Assembly: GCA_021838985.1 (NCBI GenBank)
Contig: JAKCCC010000203.1
Location: forward strand, 1-5,014
Source of the DNA: Planctomycetota bacterium
Lineage (GTDB): Bacteria; Planctomycetota; Phycisphaerae; WQYP01
DNA length: 5,014 bases
Direction: 5' to 3'
Shown here one piece after another: positions 1-5,014 of this stretch. The stretch's first letter is position 1; each line of letters opens with the position of its first letter. The notes under the pieces were generated by a model that made no database searches, was not told where the DNA came from, and worked only from the letters and a program-made list of their open reading frames with translations. The position numbers and the translations under genes are program-made.

Positions 1-528
1 GGGCCAAAAATAGTCGCGCCAACTTTTAAGTCCCCGCTCCTCCATCCAGAGCGCATAGTGCCCGCCAGCGTGCGATTCATCCGCATGGTTGCGGCAGGTT
101 TCCACGTGCTGAAAGCCGTACCAGGGGCCATGGAACTTGCGCCAGAAGTCCAAGTCGCGCAGGATCGGCTGGCATTCAATTGATTCGCTGCCCGGTTGGC
201 TCGCCAGCGGCTGGAAATGGGCTTTACCGATCAGCGACGTATGATAGCCATGCTTTTGGAACACCTCGCCCACCGTGGGCACATCTTCCGGCAACTTCAC
301 GCCGATGGTCCAGCAGTGATGCCACGCCGGATACTGTCCGGTAATGATGGTGGCCCGCGACGGAGAACAGACCGGGTTGTTGCAGTAAGCACGGGTGAAA
401 TGGGTTCCCTGCCGGGCGAGGCCGTCCAGCGTCGGCGTCTGGATGCGCCGGTTGAGGAAGCCCAGGGTGTCGAAATGCTGCTGGTCGCTGGTGATCAGTA
501 GAATATTAGGACGTTCCCGCTTGGTCAT
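1..528 (-). CDS. Sulfatase, N-terminal part (runs off left edge)
   Basis: Type I sulfatase, which hydrolyses sulfate esters; many PVC enzymes of this family are exported and act on sulfated polysaccharides, but the substrate here cannot be read from the sequence. Translating the minus strand from the ATG at 528 gives 176 open codons to the window edge, about a third of the usual 450-550 residues. Residues 8-23 read NILLITSDQQHFDTLG, the metal-binding N-terminal strand of the S/T-D-Q-Q subgroup. Residues 54-58 are CSPSR, the C-x-P-S-R motif whose cysteine (C54) becomes formylglycine, followed by ATIITGQYP. GKAH at 101-104 supplies the usual Lys/His pair. No signal peptide is visible: the strand begins 7 residues after the start, so the protein may be cytoplasmic or the true start may lie upstream. 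A strong Shine-Dalgarno at 532-538 favours ATG 528. The catalytic residues seen are intact, so the gene is probably functional, using an anaerobic or FGE-type maturase encoded elsewhere. Confidence 0.93.
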   Translation of the reverse strand, partial: MTKRERPNILLITSDQQHFDTLGFLNRRIQTPTLDGLARQGTHFTRAYCNNPVCSPSRATIITGQYPAWHHCWTIGVKLPEDVPTVGEVFQKHGYHTSLIGKAHFQPLASQPGSESIECQPILRDLDFWRKFHGPWYGFQHVETCRNHADESHAGGHYALWMEERGLKSWRDYFWP

Positions 529-531
529 GGG

Positions 532-538
532 CCTCCTC
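532..538 (-). promoter_or_regulatory. Ribosome binding site of the sulfatase
   Basis: The minus strand reads GAGGAGG then CCC then ATG. The full match to the anti-Shine-Dalgarno is strong. The gap to the ATG is only 3 nt from the last G but 6 nt if the first GAGG is used. This site decides the start at 528 over a possible in-frame GTG further upstream. Confidence 0.7.
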
Positions 539-540
539 GT

Positions 541-580
541 GCCTTGCCAAACGGCCACATCTTCGTTCTTTTGGCAAGGC
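541..580 (-). promoter_or_regulatory. 11-bp perfect inverted repeat in the sulfatase leader
   Basis: GCCTTGCCAAA at 541-551 is the exact reverse complement of TTTGGCAAGGC at 570-580, with an 18-nt spacer. In the sulfatase transcript the stem would end 2 nt before the Shine-Dalgarno. It could be an operator for a dimeric repressor or an mRNA hairpin that controls access to the ribosome site. The stem is not followed by a T-run on the minus strand, so a terminator is less likely. The symmetry is seen directly; the role is inferred. Confidence 0.55.
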
Positions 581-707
581 GTTAAATCGTCGTTTTCGGG
601 CGTTTCGTATGTGAAGTTTCCCTGGTGCGCCGGGGTGGTTTATGGCGTGCGGCGTACCGCGGAATATCCATAGTCGCCGCCTACGCGTAACCAAACCGTT
701 GGATTTT

Positions 708-1022
708 TCAGTTTTCCAGCCTTTCGGACGAATCCAGCAACCAACGCAGCAACCACTCGCGCTCGGTGGCACAGCCGCGATCGGTCCACTGATTTACGCG
801 CTCGCGCGGATCATGGGCCAGATCATACAATTCGCCGAAACCCTGGCCGGCGTACCACATCAGTTTCCACGGGCCAACCACAAGCGTTTTCAGTCGCAGG
901 CCGCGGGGATTATCAAGGCATTCAATTAACGTTTTTTCCCGCCACGAATCCCCAGCCTCAGCGCGGAGCAGCGGCAGTGCCTCGACTCCATCCATGCCCG
1001 CGTCGGCCGACACCCCGGCCAC
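708..1022 (-). pseudogene. Sulfatase remnant, C-terminal 104 residues only
   Basis: The open frame from a GTG at 1022 to the TGA at 708-710 encodes only the end of a type I sulfatase. Residues 2-20 (AGVSADAGMDGVEALPLLR) match the stretch that, in complete enzymes, lies about three quarters along the protein (lAGv..p..mdG.sllPlL). Residues 43-54 (RLKTLVVGPWKL) and 63-75 (GELYDLAHDPRER) match the C-terminal strands and the hallmark G-E-L-Y-D-L-x-x-D-P motif. The formylglycine motif, metal ligands and alkaline-phosphatase-like core are all missing, so it cannot be an active sulfatase. The subgroup features (RL+TL, YxGxxxGELYDL) are those that go with the S/T-D-Q-Q N-terminus of the next gene downstream, suggesting a tandem pair of paralogues of which the first has lost its 5' part. 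The break coincides with the heptad repeat at 1021-1041. No ribosome site precedes the GTG; it starts 2 nt after the yihY stop, so some translation by coupling is possible. Conserved residues and the lack of internal stops suggest recent damage. Confidence 0.8.
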
Positions 1023-1041
1023 TTCTAACTTCCGACTTCCA
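1021..1041. repeat. Heptad tandem repeat (ACTTCNN)x3 at the gene junction
   Basis: On the plus strand the units are ACTTCTA, ACTTCCG and ACTTCCA, directly followed by a run of C (1042-1048, C7). Short heptanucleotide tandem repeats of this sort are scattered in several bacterial genomes. Here the repeat encodes the last residues and stop codon of yihY (VEVGS*) and abuts the first codon of the sulfatase remnant. It therefore marks the likely rearrangement point. Confidence 0.7.
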
Positions 1042-2461
1042 CCCCCCCGCCTTTCGATCCGTCCTGGCTCCTCGTCGCCGCGCCCGGGCTAGCCAGGTCC
1101 GCCAGTGTATGCGTGCCGGCCCATTGTTGTTCCAGCGCCTGGAACTCACCCAGCGCCCCGCCGCCGAGCAGGGCCTCAGCCGGCGCCGTCTGCGCTGAGT
1201 TGGAAGGCCGCAGACCACACGCCCCAGTGGTCTGCAATAATTCCAGCGTACTGATGCGCTCCGGCGGCCGGGCCAGGACGTAATGATTGTTCGCCGGACC
1301 CAGCGGGTGGACCAGACCCGCGGCCGCCAGGCAATTGAGCATGGTTTCACTGACCTCCGGGGGTAGTCCCAATTCATGAGCGGCGGCGGCGGCATCCAAC
1401 GTGGCGCCGGTTTGGAAACGCCGCACCAGCAGCACGGCCAGTGGCAGAACCCAGCGCATATCAACCCAGCCAGCGCCAAGGCCGTGGGGCGACAGGTGAC
1501 GCCGCTGGAGCGCCATGTAATGCTGATCAATAAACGCGATCTGTAGTCCCAGCAGCACGAACATCCAGGTCAGGAACACCCAGAACATAAACAGGGGAAT
1601 CAAGCCCAGATTGCCGTACCACTTGCCATAGCCGGCGAGATAGTGCACATACAGTCCAAAACCATATTTACCCGCCTCCCACAACAGCGTCGCGGCTGCG
1701 GCCCCCAGTGCCGCCGATCGCCAGCGCACATAGGCATTGGGAATAAGTCGGTAAAACAACATCAGCAATATCCAGTCGATGCCCAGGGCCAACAGGAAAG
1801 TCAGCGGCGCCAGAATCGGTCCCGCTCTGTGGCCGATGGTGGCCAGGAGCTTTCCTGAAAATACCAGCGAGCTGGCCACGCCGAGCGGCCCCAAGGTCAG
1901 TACGCACCAGTACAGCGGCAGCCGGCGCACCCAGCTCCGTCGGCGGGTAACGCGATAGACCCGGTTGAACGTCGCTTCCACGACGTTCATTAAACTCAAG
2001 GCGCCCCAGAGCAGCACCGCAAATCCCACCAACCCCGTTCCGGGCGACTGAAGGACTGTCCGCATCTTCTGAATCTGGGCGGTCACGGTCTGCAGGAACA
2101 AGCCGGCGCCGCCGGCGCCGCCCTGACGGTTGCGCAGCTGTCCTAATCCGAGTTTATGCAGAAGGACAATTTCTTCCCGCTGCACCTGGCCGGTGCTTAG
2201 CACCATCGACATGACGATCAGCGCCAGAACCAACGTCGGCAGCAGGCTGAACAGGGTGTTATAGGTCAGCGCCGCCGCCTGCTGACTGAGCCGATCTTCC
2301 GCCATGCGCTGGCGCAACAACTGCTGGAAAATGGTGAAATGTCGCCACCAGGCGGGCGTAGAGCCCCGCGCCGGTCGCGGCGCTGCTTGGGCGCGGTGAC
2401 GGGTGTCTTCCTGATACGCCGCAGCGGCGGAGGCAGGTCCCCCTGCGCTTTCCACTTTCAT
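1025..2461 (-). CDS. yihY: YihY/BrkB family inner-membrane protein
   Basis: Polytopic membrane protein of the YihY/BrkB (UPF0761) family, whose molecular function is unsettled; older annotations as ribonuclease BN are wrong. The 478-residue product has a polar, Ala/Pro/Arg-rich N-terminus (1-50), then DRLSQQAAALTYNTLFSLLP (56-75), the family signature at the first membrane helix. About six helices follow at roughly 64-88, 141-161, 181-202, 214-239, 247-268 and 284-311. Other signatures are FNRVYRV (165-171), LIPN (239-242), GxYVHYLAGYGKxYGNLGLIPLF (269-291) and LLGLQIAF (303-310). Residues 334-410 form a soluble C-terminal extension that looks like a winged helix (two helices, GLVHPL turn, YVLARPPERI), present in longer family members; E. 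coli YihY lacks it, at about 290 residues. The tail from about 455 is low complexity and ends inside the heptad repeat, so the natural C-terminus may have been altered. AAAGG 7 nt before the ATG supports the start. It is separated from the upstream gene by 614 bp, so it probably has its own promoter. Confidence 0.93.
   Translation of the reverse strand: MKVESAGGPASAAAAYQEDTRHRAQAAPRPARGSTPAWWRHFTIFQQLLRQRMAEDRLSQQAAALTYNTLFSLLPTLVLALIVMSMVLSTGQVQREEIVLLHKLGLGQLRNRQGGAGGAGLFLQTVTAQIQKMRTVLQSPGTGLVGFAVLLWGALSLMNVVEATFNRVYRVTRRRSWVRRLPLYWCVLTLGPLGVASSLVFSGKLLATIGHRAGPILAPLTFLLALGIDWILLMLFYRLIPNAYVRWRSAALGAAAATLLWEAGKYGFGLYVHYLAGYGKWYGNLGLIPLFMFWVFLTWMFVLLGLQIAFIDQHYMALQRRHLSPHGLGAGWVDMRWVLPLAVLLVRRFQTGATLDAAAAAHELGLPPEVSETMLNCLAAAGLVHPLGPANNHYVLARPPERISTLELLQTTGACGLRPSNSAQTAPAEALLGGGALGEFQALEQQWAGTHTLADLASPGAATRSQDGSKGGGVEVGS
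2102..2122. repeat. In-frame GCCGGCGCC tandem within yihY
   Basis: The self-complementary 9-mer GCCGGCGCC occurs twice in a row, then a further GCC. It encodes the GGAGGAG linker (residues 114-120) before the second hydrophobic region. As a 9-bp unit it can expand or contract without shifting the frame. Confidence 0.6.
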
Positions 2462-2468
2462 GTTTCAA

Positions 2469-2473
2469 CCTTT
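2469..2473 (-). promoter_or_regulatory. Ribosome binding site of yihY
   Basis: The minus strand reads AAAGG, a 7-nt gap (TTGAAAC), then ATG. It is a moderate match at correct spacing and supports the ATG at 2461 over the nearby TTG at 2468, which is out of frame. Confidence 0.5.
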
Positions 2474-2522
2474 GGCGACCAGCAAGCCTACAGTCCGCAA
2501 CCGGCGTCAGGCATCATCGGCG

Positions 2523-2557
2523 GGCGATGTCCCGCAACTGCGGGACGCCGCGTCGCC
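2523..2557. repeat. Strong GC-rich stem-loop in the yihY leader
   Basis: GTCCCGC (2529-2535) pairs with GCGGGAC (2540-2546) across the loop AACT. The outer arms GGCGA (2523-2527) and TCGCC (2553-2557) extend the hairpin with an asymmetric internal loop. It lies about 60 nt upstream of the yihY start. No T-run follows on either strand, so it does not look like an intrinsic terminator. A REP-like dispersed palindrome or a leader hairpin are the main options. Confidence 0.55.
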
Positions 2558-2665
2558 AAGTCTCCGCAGTCCCAGACCACCGTTCACACCAGTTCACCGC
2601 GTTGAAAGGCGGTGCTTGCGAATCGCGGTGATATTCACCTTCCGGAACCGCCGCGGCGGCGGCCT

Positions 2666-2696
2666 TCGTGTCAAAAATCCGTGTAATCTGTGCCAC
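2666..2696. repeat. Degenerate 9-mer repeat cluster 1
   Basis: Plus-strand units are TTCGTGTCA (2666-2674), ATCCGTGTA (2678-2686) and ATCTGTGCC (2687-2695). They share the NTYCGTGNN pattern seen again at 2952-3013, about 300 bp away. On the minus strand this reads as GCACAGATTACACGGAT. Confidence 0.55.
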
Positions 2697-2837
2697 CATC
2701 CCTGAAAAGCTCCGCGCCCTGCGCAAATTTTCCTCCGCGCGGCCCCGTAACAACCGTGGATTACGCTGCTTACCCGGACACGAGACGTGCAACCGCTGCT
2801 ACCCGGTAATGGACGCTATACCCGATGCACTCAACCC

Positions 2838-2860
2838 TTCCGCATCCGCGCATCCGTAAA
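2838..2860. repeat. Degenerate TCCG repeat cluster 2
   Basis: Units TTCCGC (2838-2843), ATCCGCGC (2844-2851) and ATCCGTAAA (2852-2860) follow one another. They look like decayed copies of the ATCCGTGTG unit of the neighbouring clusters. Confidence 0.4.
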
Positions 2861-2951
2861 GCTGACGTCCTCGTCGGCTGGCCTCTTACGCCGCAACCCA
2901 TCCGCTTGCGCACAAGCCATATAACTTCCCAAACAAATCCAGCCCCCCTTT

Positions 2952-3013
2952 TTGTCACGTGTTTCGTGTGTTTCGTGGTTAACAATCCGTACATCCGTGT
3001 GATCCGTGGTTAC
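2952..3013. repeat. 9-mer tandem repeat cluster 3 (TTTCGTGTG / ATCCGTGTG)
   Basis: Two sub-blocks lie side by side. The first is TTTCGTGTG (2962-2970) and TTTCGTGGT (2971-2979), preceded by a related TTTGTCACGTG. The second is ATCCGTAC (2985-2992), ATCCGTGTG (2993-3001) and ATCCGTGGT (3002-3010). Both blocks end in CGTGGTTA and so look like sister versions of one element. Reverse-strand reading gives the TTKHTKH-type frame often left as spurious small ORFs near such repeats in PVC and deltaproteobacterial genomes. Spacing and unit length rule out a CRISPR array. Confidence 0.7.
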
Positions 3014-3075
3014 ATGCTCTTCCCGGCGCCGTTTATCCCTCGCCGCGGCCGACTCGTGGCGAACTCTTGAGCAAC

Positions 3076-4848
3076 TTAGCGCGGCGGGGCTTCCAGACCT
3101 TGCATGAGAATCAATCCGAACAACTCCCGTCCTTTATCCACCAGGTGTAGCAGCGTAGAGGTGGGCAGATAGGCTTTTATTCGCATCCGATCGCCTACCA
3201 CGGCGGCGCTGGCGACCACCGGCGTTTCGGGGCCTCCCTGCACCACCGCCGCAGGCCTTGGCGCTGGCATGACGGCTTCGCCATCCTGCAGGGCGCCCTG
3301 GAGGCGGTCCGCCAACAGTGAAACCCAGCGCCCCAGTGCAAACGCCAGGATAAAGTTCGGGTGCGGCAAAAGGTGGCGTTGCCACTGGTGCGTCGAACGC
3401 AGTTGATCCAATGGATCCTGGCCTCGCCGCGCGGACGCCAGGGCCGCGGCCAAATCGTGGCGATTGACCCCTACGCTTTCCAGAATTTCCGTCGCGCTGA
3501 TCGGCGCCGCGTAAATAGTCAGGGAATCACCGCCGAAGAGCAACGCCAACATTTGCTGCACCAGCGCCGCTTGCTCGGACGGCAGATTTTTCGGCCGTAA
3601 GCCGACCTTGATTCGCGTGAATGCCACGCCGCCGATTCGGATCGCGTGCGACGCAATAGCGACCGTATAGCCCGCGCCGCCCAGGTTCTGCGGCAGCGCC
3701 AGCCTGGTCATCTGCGCGATCTGAGCCATGCCCTGTGGCGCACTGCGGCATTGCTTAATGCTAATGACGCGAAAAAGTCCGTCTCTGCGGCGACGCGGAG
3801 GCAGATACATCGCCCGCCCCCCCGTGTAGTTGGCGATGGCGGTGCGGTAACCGGCCAGCAGCGCTGCCATCGGGGTGGGCGCCGCGCCTCCGTGCCGTTG
3901 CGGGCGGTTCAGCGTGCCCAGCCAATCCGCGACGGCCTGGCCATTAAAGCGATCGGCCACCACCCCTAAAAAAGGCTCCTTCGGTAAACCGATCAGCGGA
4001 TTCGCCAACAATGGCTGCTGGGCTTCCAGCAGTCGCGCCACGGTCGTGCCATGCTGGAAATCCGCCATCACCTCCAGCGTCAGACCGCCGCGACCGCGGC
4101 GCACGGTCATCAGCAACCGGGTGGTGCCGGCGAGCACTTGTTCGATGGCTCGCGCTTCCAAGCGCAGGGCGCCCAGCGTGGCTGCGGTGTTCGCCCCCTG
4201 CGTTTGGCCCATCAACCCCGTCAAGGCGCGCAGATGGCGCAAAGCGGTCCGAGCGGTACGGCGCCACATCGGAATGTTCAAATACACGGATATATCATTG
4301 GCGTCGATCGCCCGGCGATAGGCCGGCGGCAGAGCCGCCCCCAGCGGCCGGGTCTGGGCCAGAAATTCCCGCAGAACCGGCCGTTGTGGCGCTAACAGCA
4401 GATAACCCGCGCGATCCGCCAGATACATGGTCCGCCCGTTGGGCGTGGTTCCGGCGGCAATACCATGCCTCGGTTTTCCAGCCTCGAAGCCTTGGTGCAG
4501 GGCGCCGAGATTAAGCGCCGGCAGTACTCCCACCACCGCCCTGGTGGCGGCCGGCGCCTGGCCCGCCGGCGGCGCCATAAACACCAGCGCCGCCGAGCCG
4601 TTTTCATTCAAACCGCCGGTAATCCCCAGGGCCGCCTGCATGTTCTGCAGGGGGTCGCTGCCGCCGGGCACATTTAGCCGCTTCTCGAGACCGCGTATTT
4701 TCCCATCAATCCCCCGCAGATGGTGGAACACCACCACCGCCCGGCAGTTCACCGGGATGACACTGACAATAGGGGTCGGCGTGGCTATCCCCGCATAGGT
4801 GAAAATAGCTGCGGCGACCAAACCGGTGCTTCCCAGGCGTGGCCACAT
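3076..4848 (-). CDS. Probable secreted protein of unknown function, 590 residues
   Basis: I do not recognise a named family. The N-terminus has a short basic start (MWPR) and a hydrophobic run to about residue 22 (LVAAAIFTYAGIATP), a likely Sec signal peptide with cleavage near 22-26, so the mature protein is probably periplasmic. The mature part begins IVSVIPVNCRAVVVFHHL (27-44), then GITGGLNENGSAALVF (75-90), a string of GVLPALNLGALHQGF (107-121), YLADRAGYLLLAPQRPVLREFL (142-163) and NDISVYLNIPMWR (184-196). Further on come LTLEVMADFQ (256-265), GVVADRFNG (295-303), a very basic PPRRRR (350-355), and a C-terminal VGDRMRIKAYLPTSTLLHLV (551-570). This alternation of short strands and helices, with 'value-reporting' motifs around gl/pa, resembles large DUF3352-like secreted proteins of planctomycetes; that likeness is from pattern only. 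There is a single Cys pair candidate (C35, C367). No catalytic motif or second membrane segment is seen. The start is fixed by AAAGGAG 9 nt upstream. It seems to be a single-gene unit. Confidence 0.85.
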   Translation of the reverse strand: MWPRLGSTGLVAAAIFTYAGIATPTPIVSVIPVNCRAVVVFHHLRGIDGKIRGLEKRLNVPGGSDPLQNMQAALGITGGLNENGSAALVFMAPPAGQAPAATRAVVGVLPALNLGALHQGFEAGKPRHGIAAGTTPNGRTMYLADRAGYLLLAPQRPVLREFLAQTRPLGAALPPAYRRAIDANDISVYLNIPMWRRTARTALRHLRALTGLMGQTQGANTAATLGALRLEARAIEQVLAGTTRLLMTVRRGRGGLTLEVMADFQHGTTVARLLEAQQPLLANPLIGLPKEPFLGVVADRFNGQAVADWLGTLNRPQRHGGAAPTPMAALLAGYRTAIANYTGGRAMYLPPRRRRDGLFRVISIKQCRSAPQGMAQIAQMTRLALPQNLGGAGYTVAIASHAIRIGGVAFTRIKVGLRPKNLPSEQAALVQQMLALLFGGDSLTIYAAPISATEILESVGVNRHDLAAALASARRGQDPLDQLRSTHQWQRHLLPHPNFILAFALGRWVSLLADRLQGALQDGEAVMPAPRPAAVVQGGPETPVVASAAVVGDRMRIKAYLPTSTLLHLVDKGRELFGLILMQGLEAPPR

Positions 4849-4857
4849 GAGATGATG

Positions 4858-4864
4858 CTCCTTT
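4858..4864 (-). promoter_or_regulatory. Ribosome binding site of the secreted-protein gene
   Basis: The minus strand reads AAAGGAG, then 9 nt, then ATG at 4848. It is a near-perfect Shine-Dalgarno at acceptable spacing, and it places the start just before the signal peptide. Confidence 0.75.
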
Positions 4865-4872
4865 CCGATCCC

Positions 4873-4891
4873 CGATATTCGGTGAATATCG
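4873..4891. promoter_or_regulatory. Perfect 8-3-8 dyad, candidate operator
   Basis: CGATATTC (4873-4880), GGT (4881-4883), GAATATCG (4884-4891) form a perfect palindrome with a 3-nt centre. It lies 25 nt upstream of the secreted-protein start, just before its ribosome site. Size and symmetry suit a dimeric helix-turn-helix repressor; a short mRNA hairpin is the alternative. No regulator gene lies in the window. Confidence 0.55.
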
Positions 4892-5014
4892 CCCTAAGTA
4901 GGAACGCAGAATGAATGCGGCGATTGAAACGAGGCTTCCGGATGGTCCCCGTAGCAGGTTGAAGATCCGCCCCGGTGGACACGGTCCCCGTGCCGTGGCT
5001 TTTTCGTTTGGTTT
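4892..5014. other. Upstream region of the secreted-protein gene
   Basis: No gene is seen here. The 9-mer GGTCCCCGT occurs twice in direct orientation (4944-4952 and 4983-4991), 39 bp apart. A short hairpin (CACGG 4980-4984, CCGTG 4988-4992) is followed on the plus strand by T-rich sequence, but no plus-strand gene precedes it. The promoter for the 590-codon gene should lie here, but I could not pick a convincing -35/-10 pair. Confidence 0.45.

Larger units (their letters stand above)
529..707. other. Gap between sulfatase remnant and intact sulfatase
   Basis: This 179-bp stretch holds the ribosome site and the inverted repeat of the downstream sulfatase. Between 590 and 707 I see no coding similarity. 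A recognisable -35/-10 pair is not evident. The palindromic GGAATATCC at 661-669 shares its core with the dyad upstream of the secreted-protein gene, but this may be chance. Confidence 0.5.
2462..3075. other. 614-bp gene-free stretch rich in repeat debris
   Basis: Six-frame reading gives only short, compositionally odd frames with no family signature. The stretch holds a GC-rich hairpin near yihY (2523-2557) and three clusters of (A/T)TCCGTGTG / TTTCGTGTG-type short repeats (2666-2696, 2838-2860, 2952-3013). On the minus strand these read as ACCACGGAT / ACCACGAAAC units. I see no terminator with a T-run after the 590-codon gene and no clear promoter for yihY, though one must exist if yihY is transcribed separately. 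Confidence 0.6.

Noticed and set aside
674..705. TTGGTT with TATGGA at 16-nt spacing on the minus strand as sulfatase promoter
   Set aside because: Each box matches only three of six consensus bases, no better than chance, and the sigma-factor consensus for this organism is unknown.
958..1530. 190-codon minus-strand frame overlapping yihY and the sulfatase remnant
   Set aside because: It is a shadow frame in GC-rich DNA, very rich in Arg and Trp, and has no family motif. The yihY frame on the same bases has clear signatures.
1025..2461. Ribonuclease BN as the function of the YihY homologue
   Set aside because: That label comes from an old misassignment. The protein is a multi-helix membrane protein with no nuclease motif; true RNase BN is the metallo-beta-lactamase fold RNase Z.
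2514..2792. 92-codon minus-strand frame in the gap before yihY
   Set aside because: It spans the hairpin and repeat units and shows no domain. The WRRGVPQLRD stretch is just the hairpin sequence translated.
2952..3013. Possible CRISPR array
   Set aside because: Units are 8-9 bp, directly adjacent and degenerate, with no spacers of uniform length and no cas genes.
4011..4514. 167-codon plus-strand frame, with other plus-strand frames at 3646-3969, 3875-4321 and 4427-4798
   Set aside because: They lie antisense to the 590-codon gene, have Arg/Pro/Ala-biased composition and lack ribosome sites. They arise from GC-rich codon use on the other strand.
4972..5014. Possible intrinsic terminator (GGACACGG/CCGTGCC stem followed by TTTTT) on the plus strand
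   Set aside because: No plus-strand gene precedes it, the stem has a bulge and the T-run begins several bases after the stem. On the minus strand no T-run follows.

Overview
The window is GC-rich, and every gene I can support lies on the minus strand. I read it as chromosomal DNA from a free-living bacterium, most likely of the Planctomycetes/Verrucomicrobia (PVC) group. The grounds are sulfatases of the S/T-D-Q-Q type found as neighbours, a large secreted protein of a style common in planctomycetes, and intergenic debris made of degenerate 9-mer repeats of the CCACGGAT / CACGAAA type. This placement is inference; there is no rRNA or other marker gene.

Layout in the direction of transcription (right to left): a leader of about 165 bp (4849-5014) with a perfect 8-bp dyad; a 590-residue, probably secreted protein of unknown function (4848-3076); a 614-bp gene-free stretch (2462-3075) with three clusters of short tandem repeats and a strong hairpin; a 478-residue YihY/BrkB-type membrane protein (2461-1025); a 5'-truncated sulfatase remnant that keeps only the last 104 residues (1022-708); a 179-bp gap with an 11-bp perfect inverted repeat; and the first 176 codons of a second, apparently intact sulfatase that runs off the left edge (528-1).

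The genes do not form an obvious pathway. The secreted protein and yihY are too far apart to be a tight operon. The most informative spot is the yihY/sulfatase-remnant junction near 1021-1048. There an (ACTTCNN)x3 heptad repeat and a C7/G7 homopolymer supply the last codons and stop codon of yihY, and the surviving sulfatase frame starts there. This looks like a recombination or deletion scar next to an intact sulfatase of the same type. I see no CRISPR array, RNA gene, IS element, toxin-antitoxin or defence system, and no convincing new multi-gene system.
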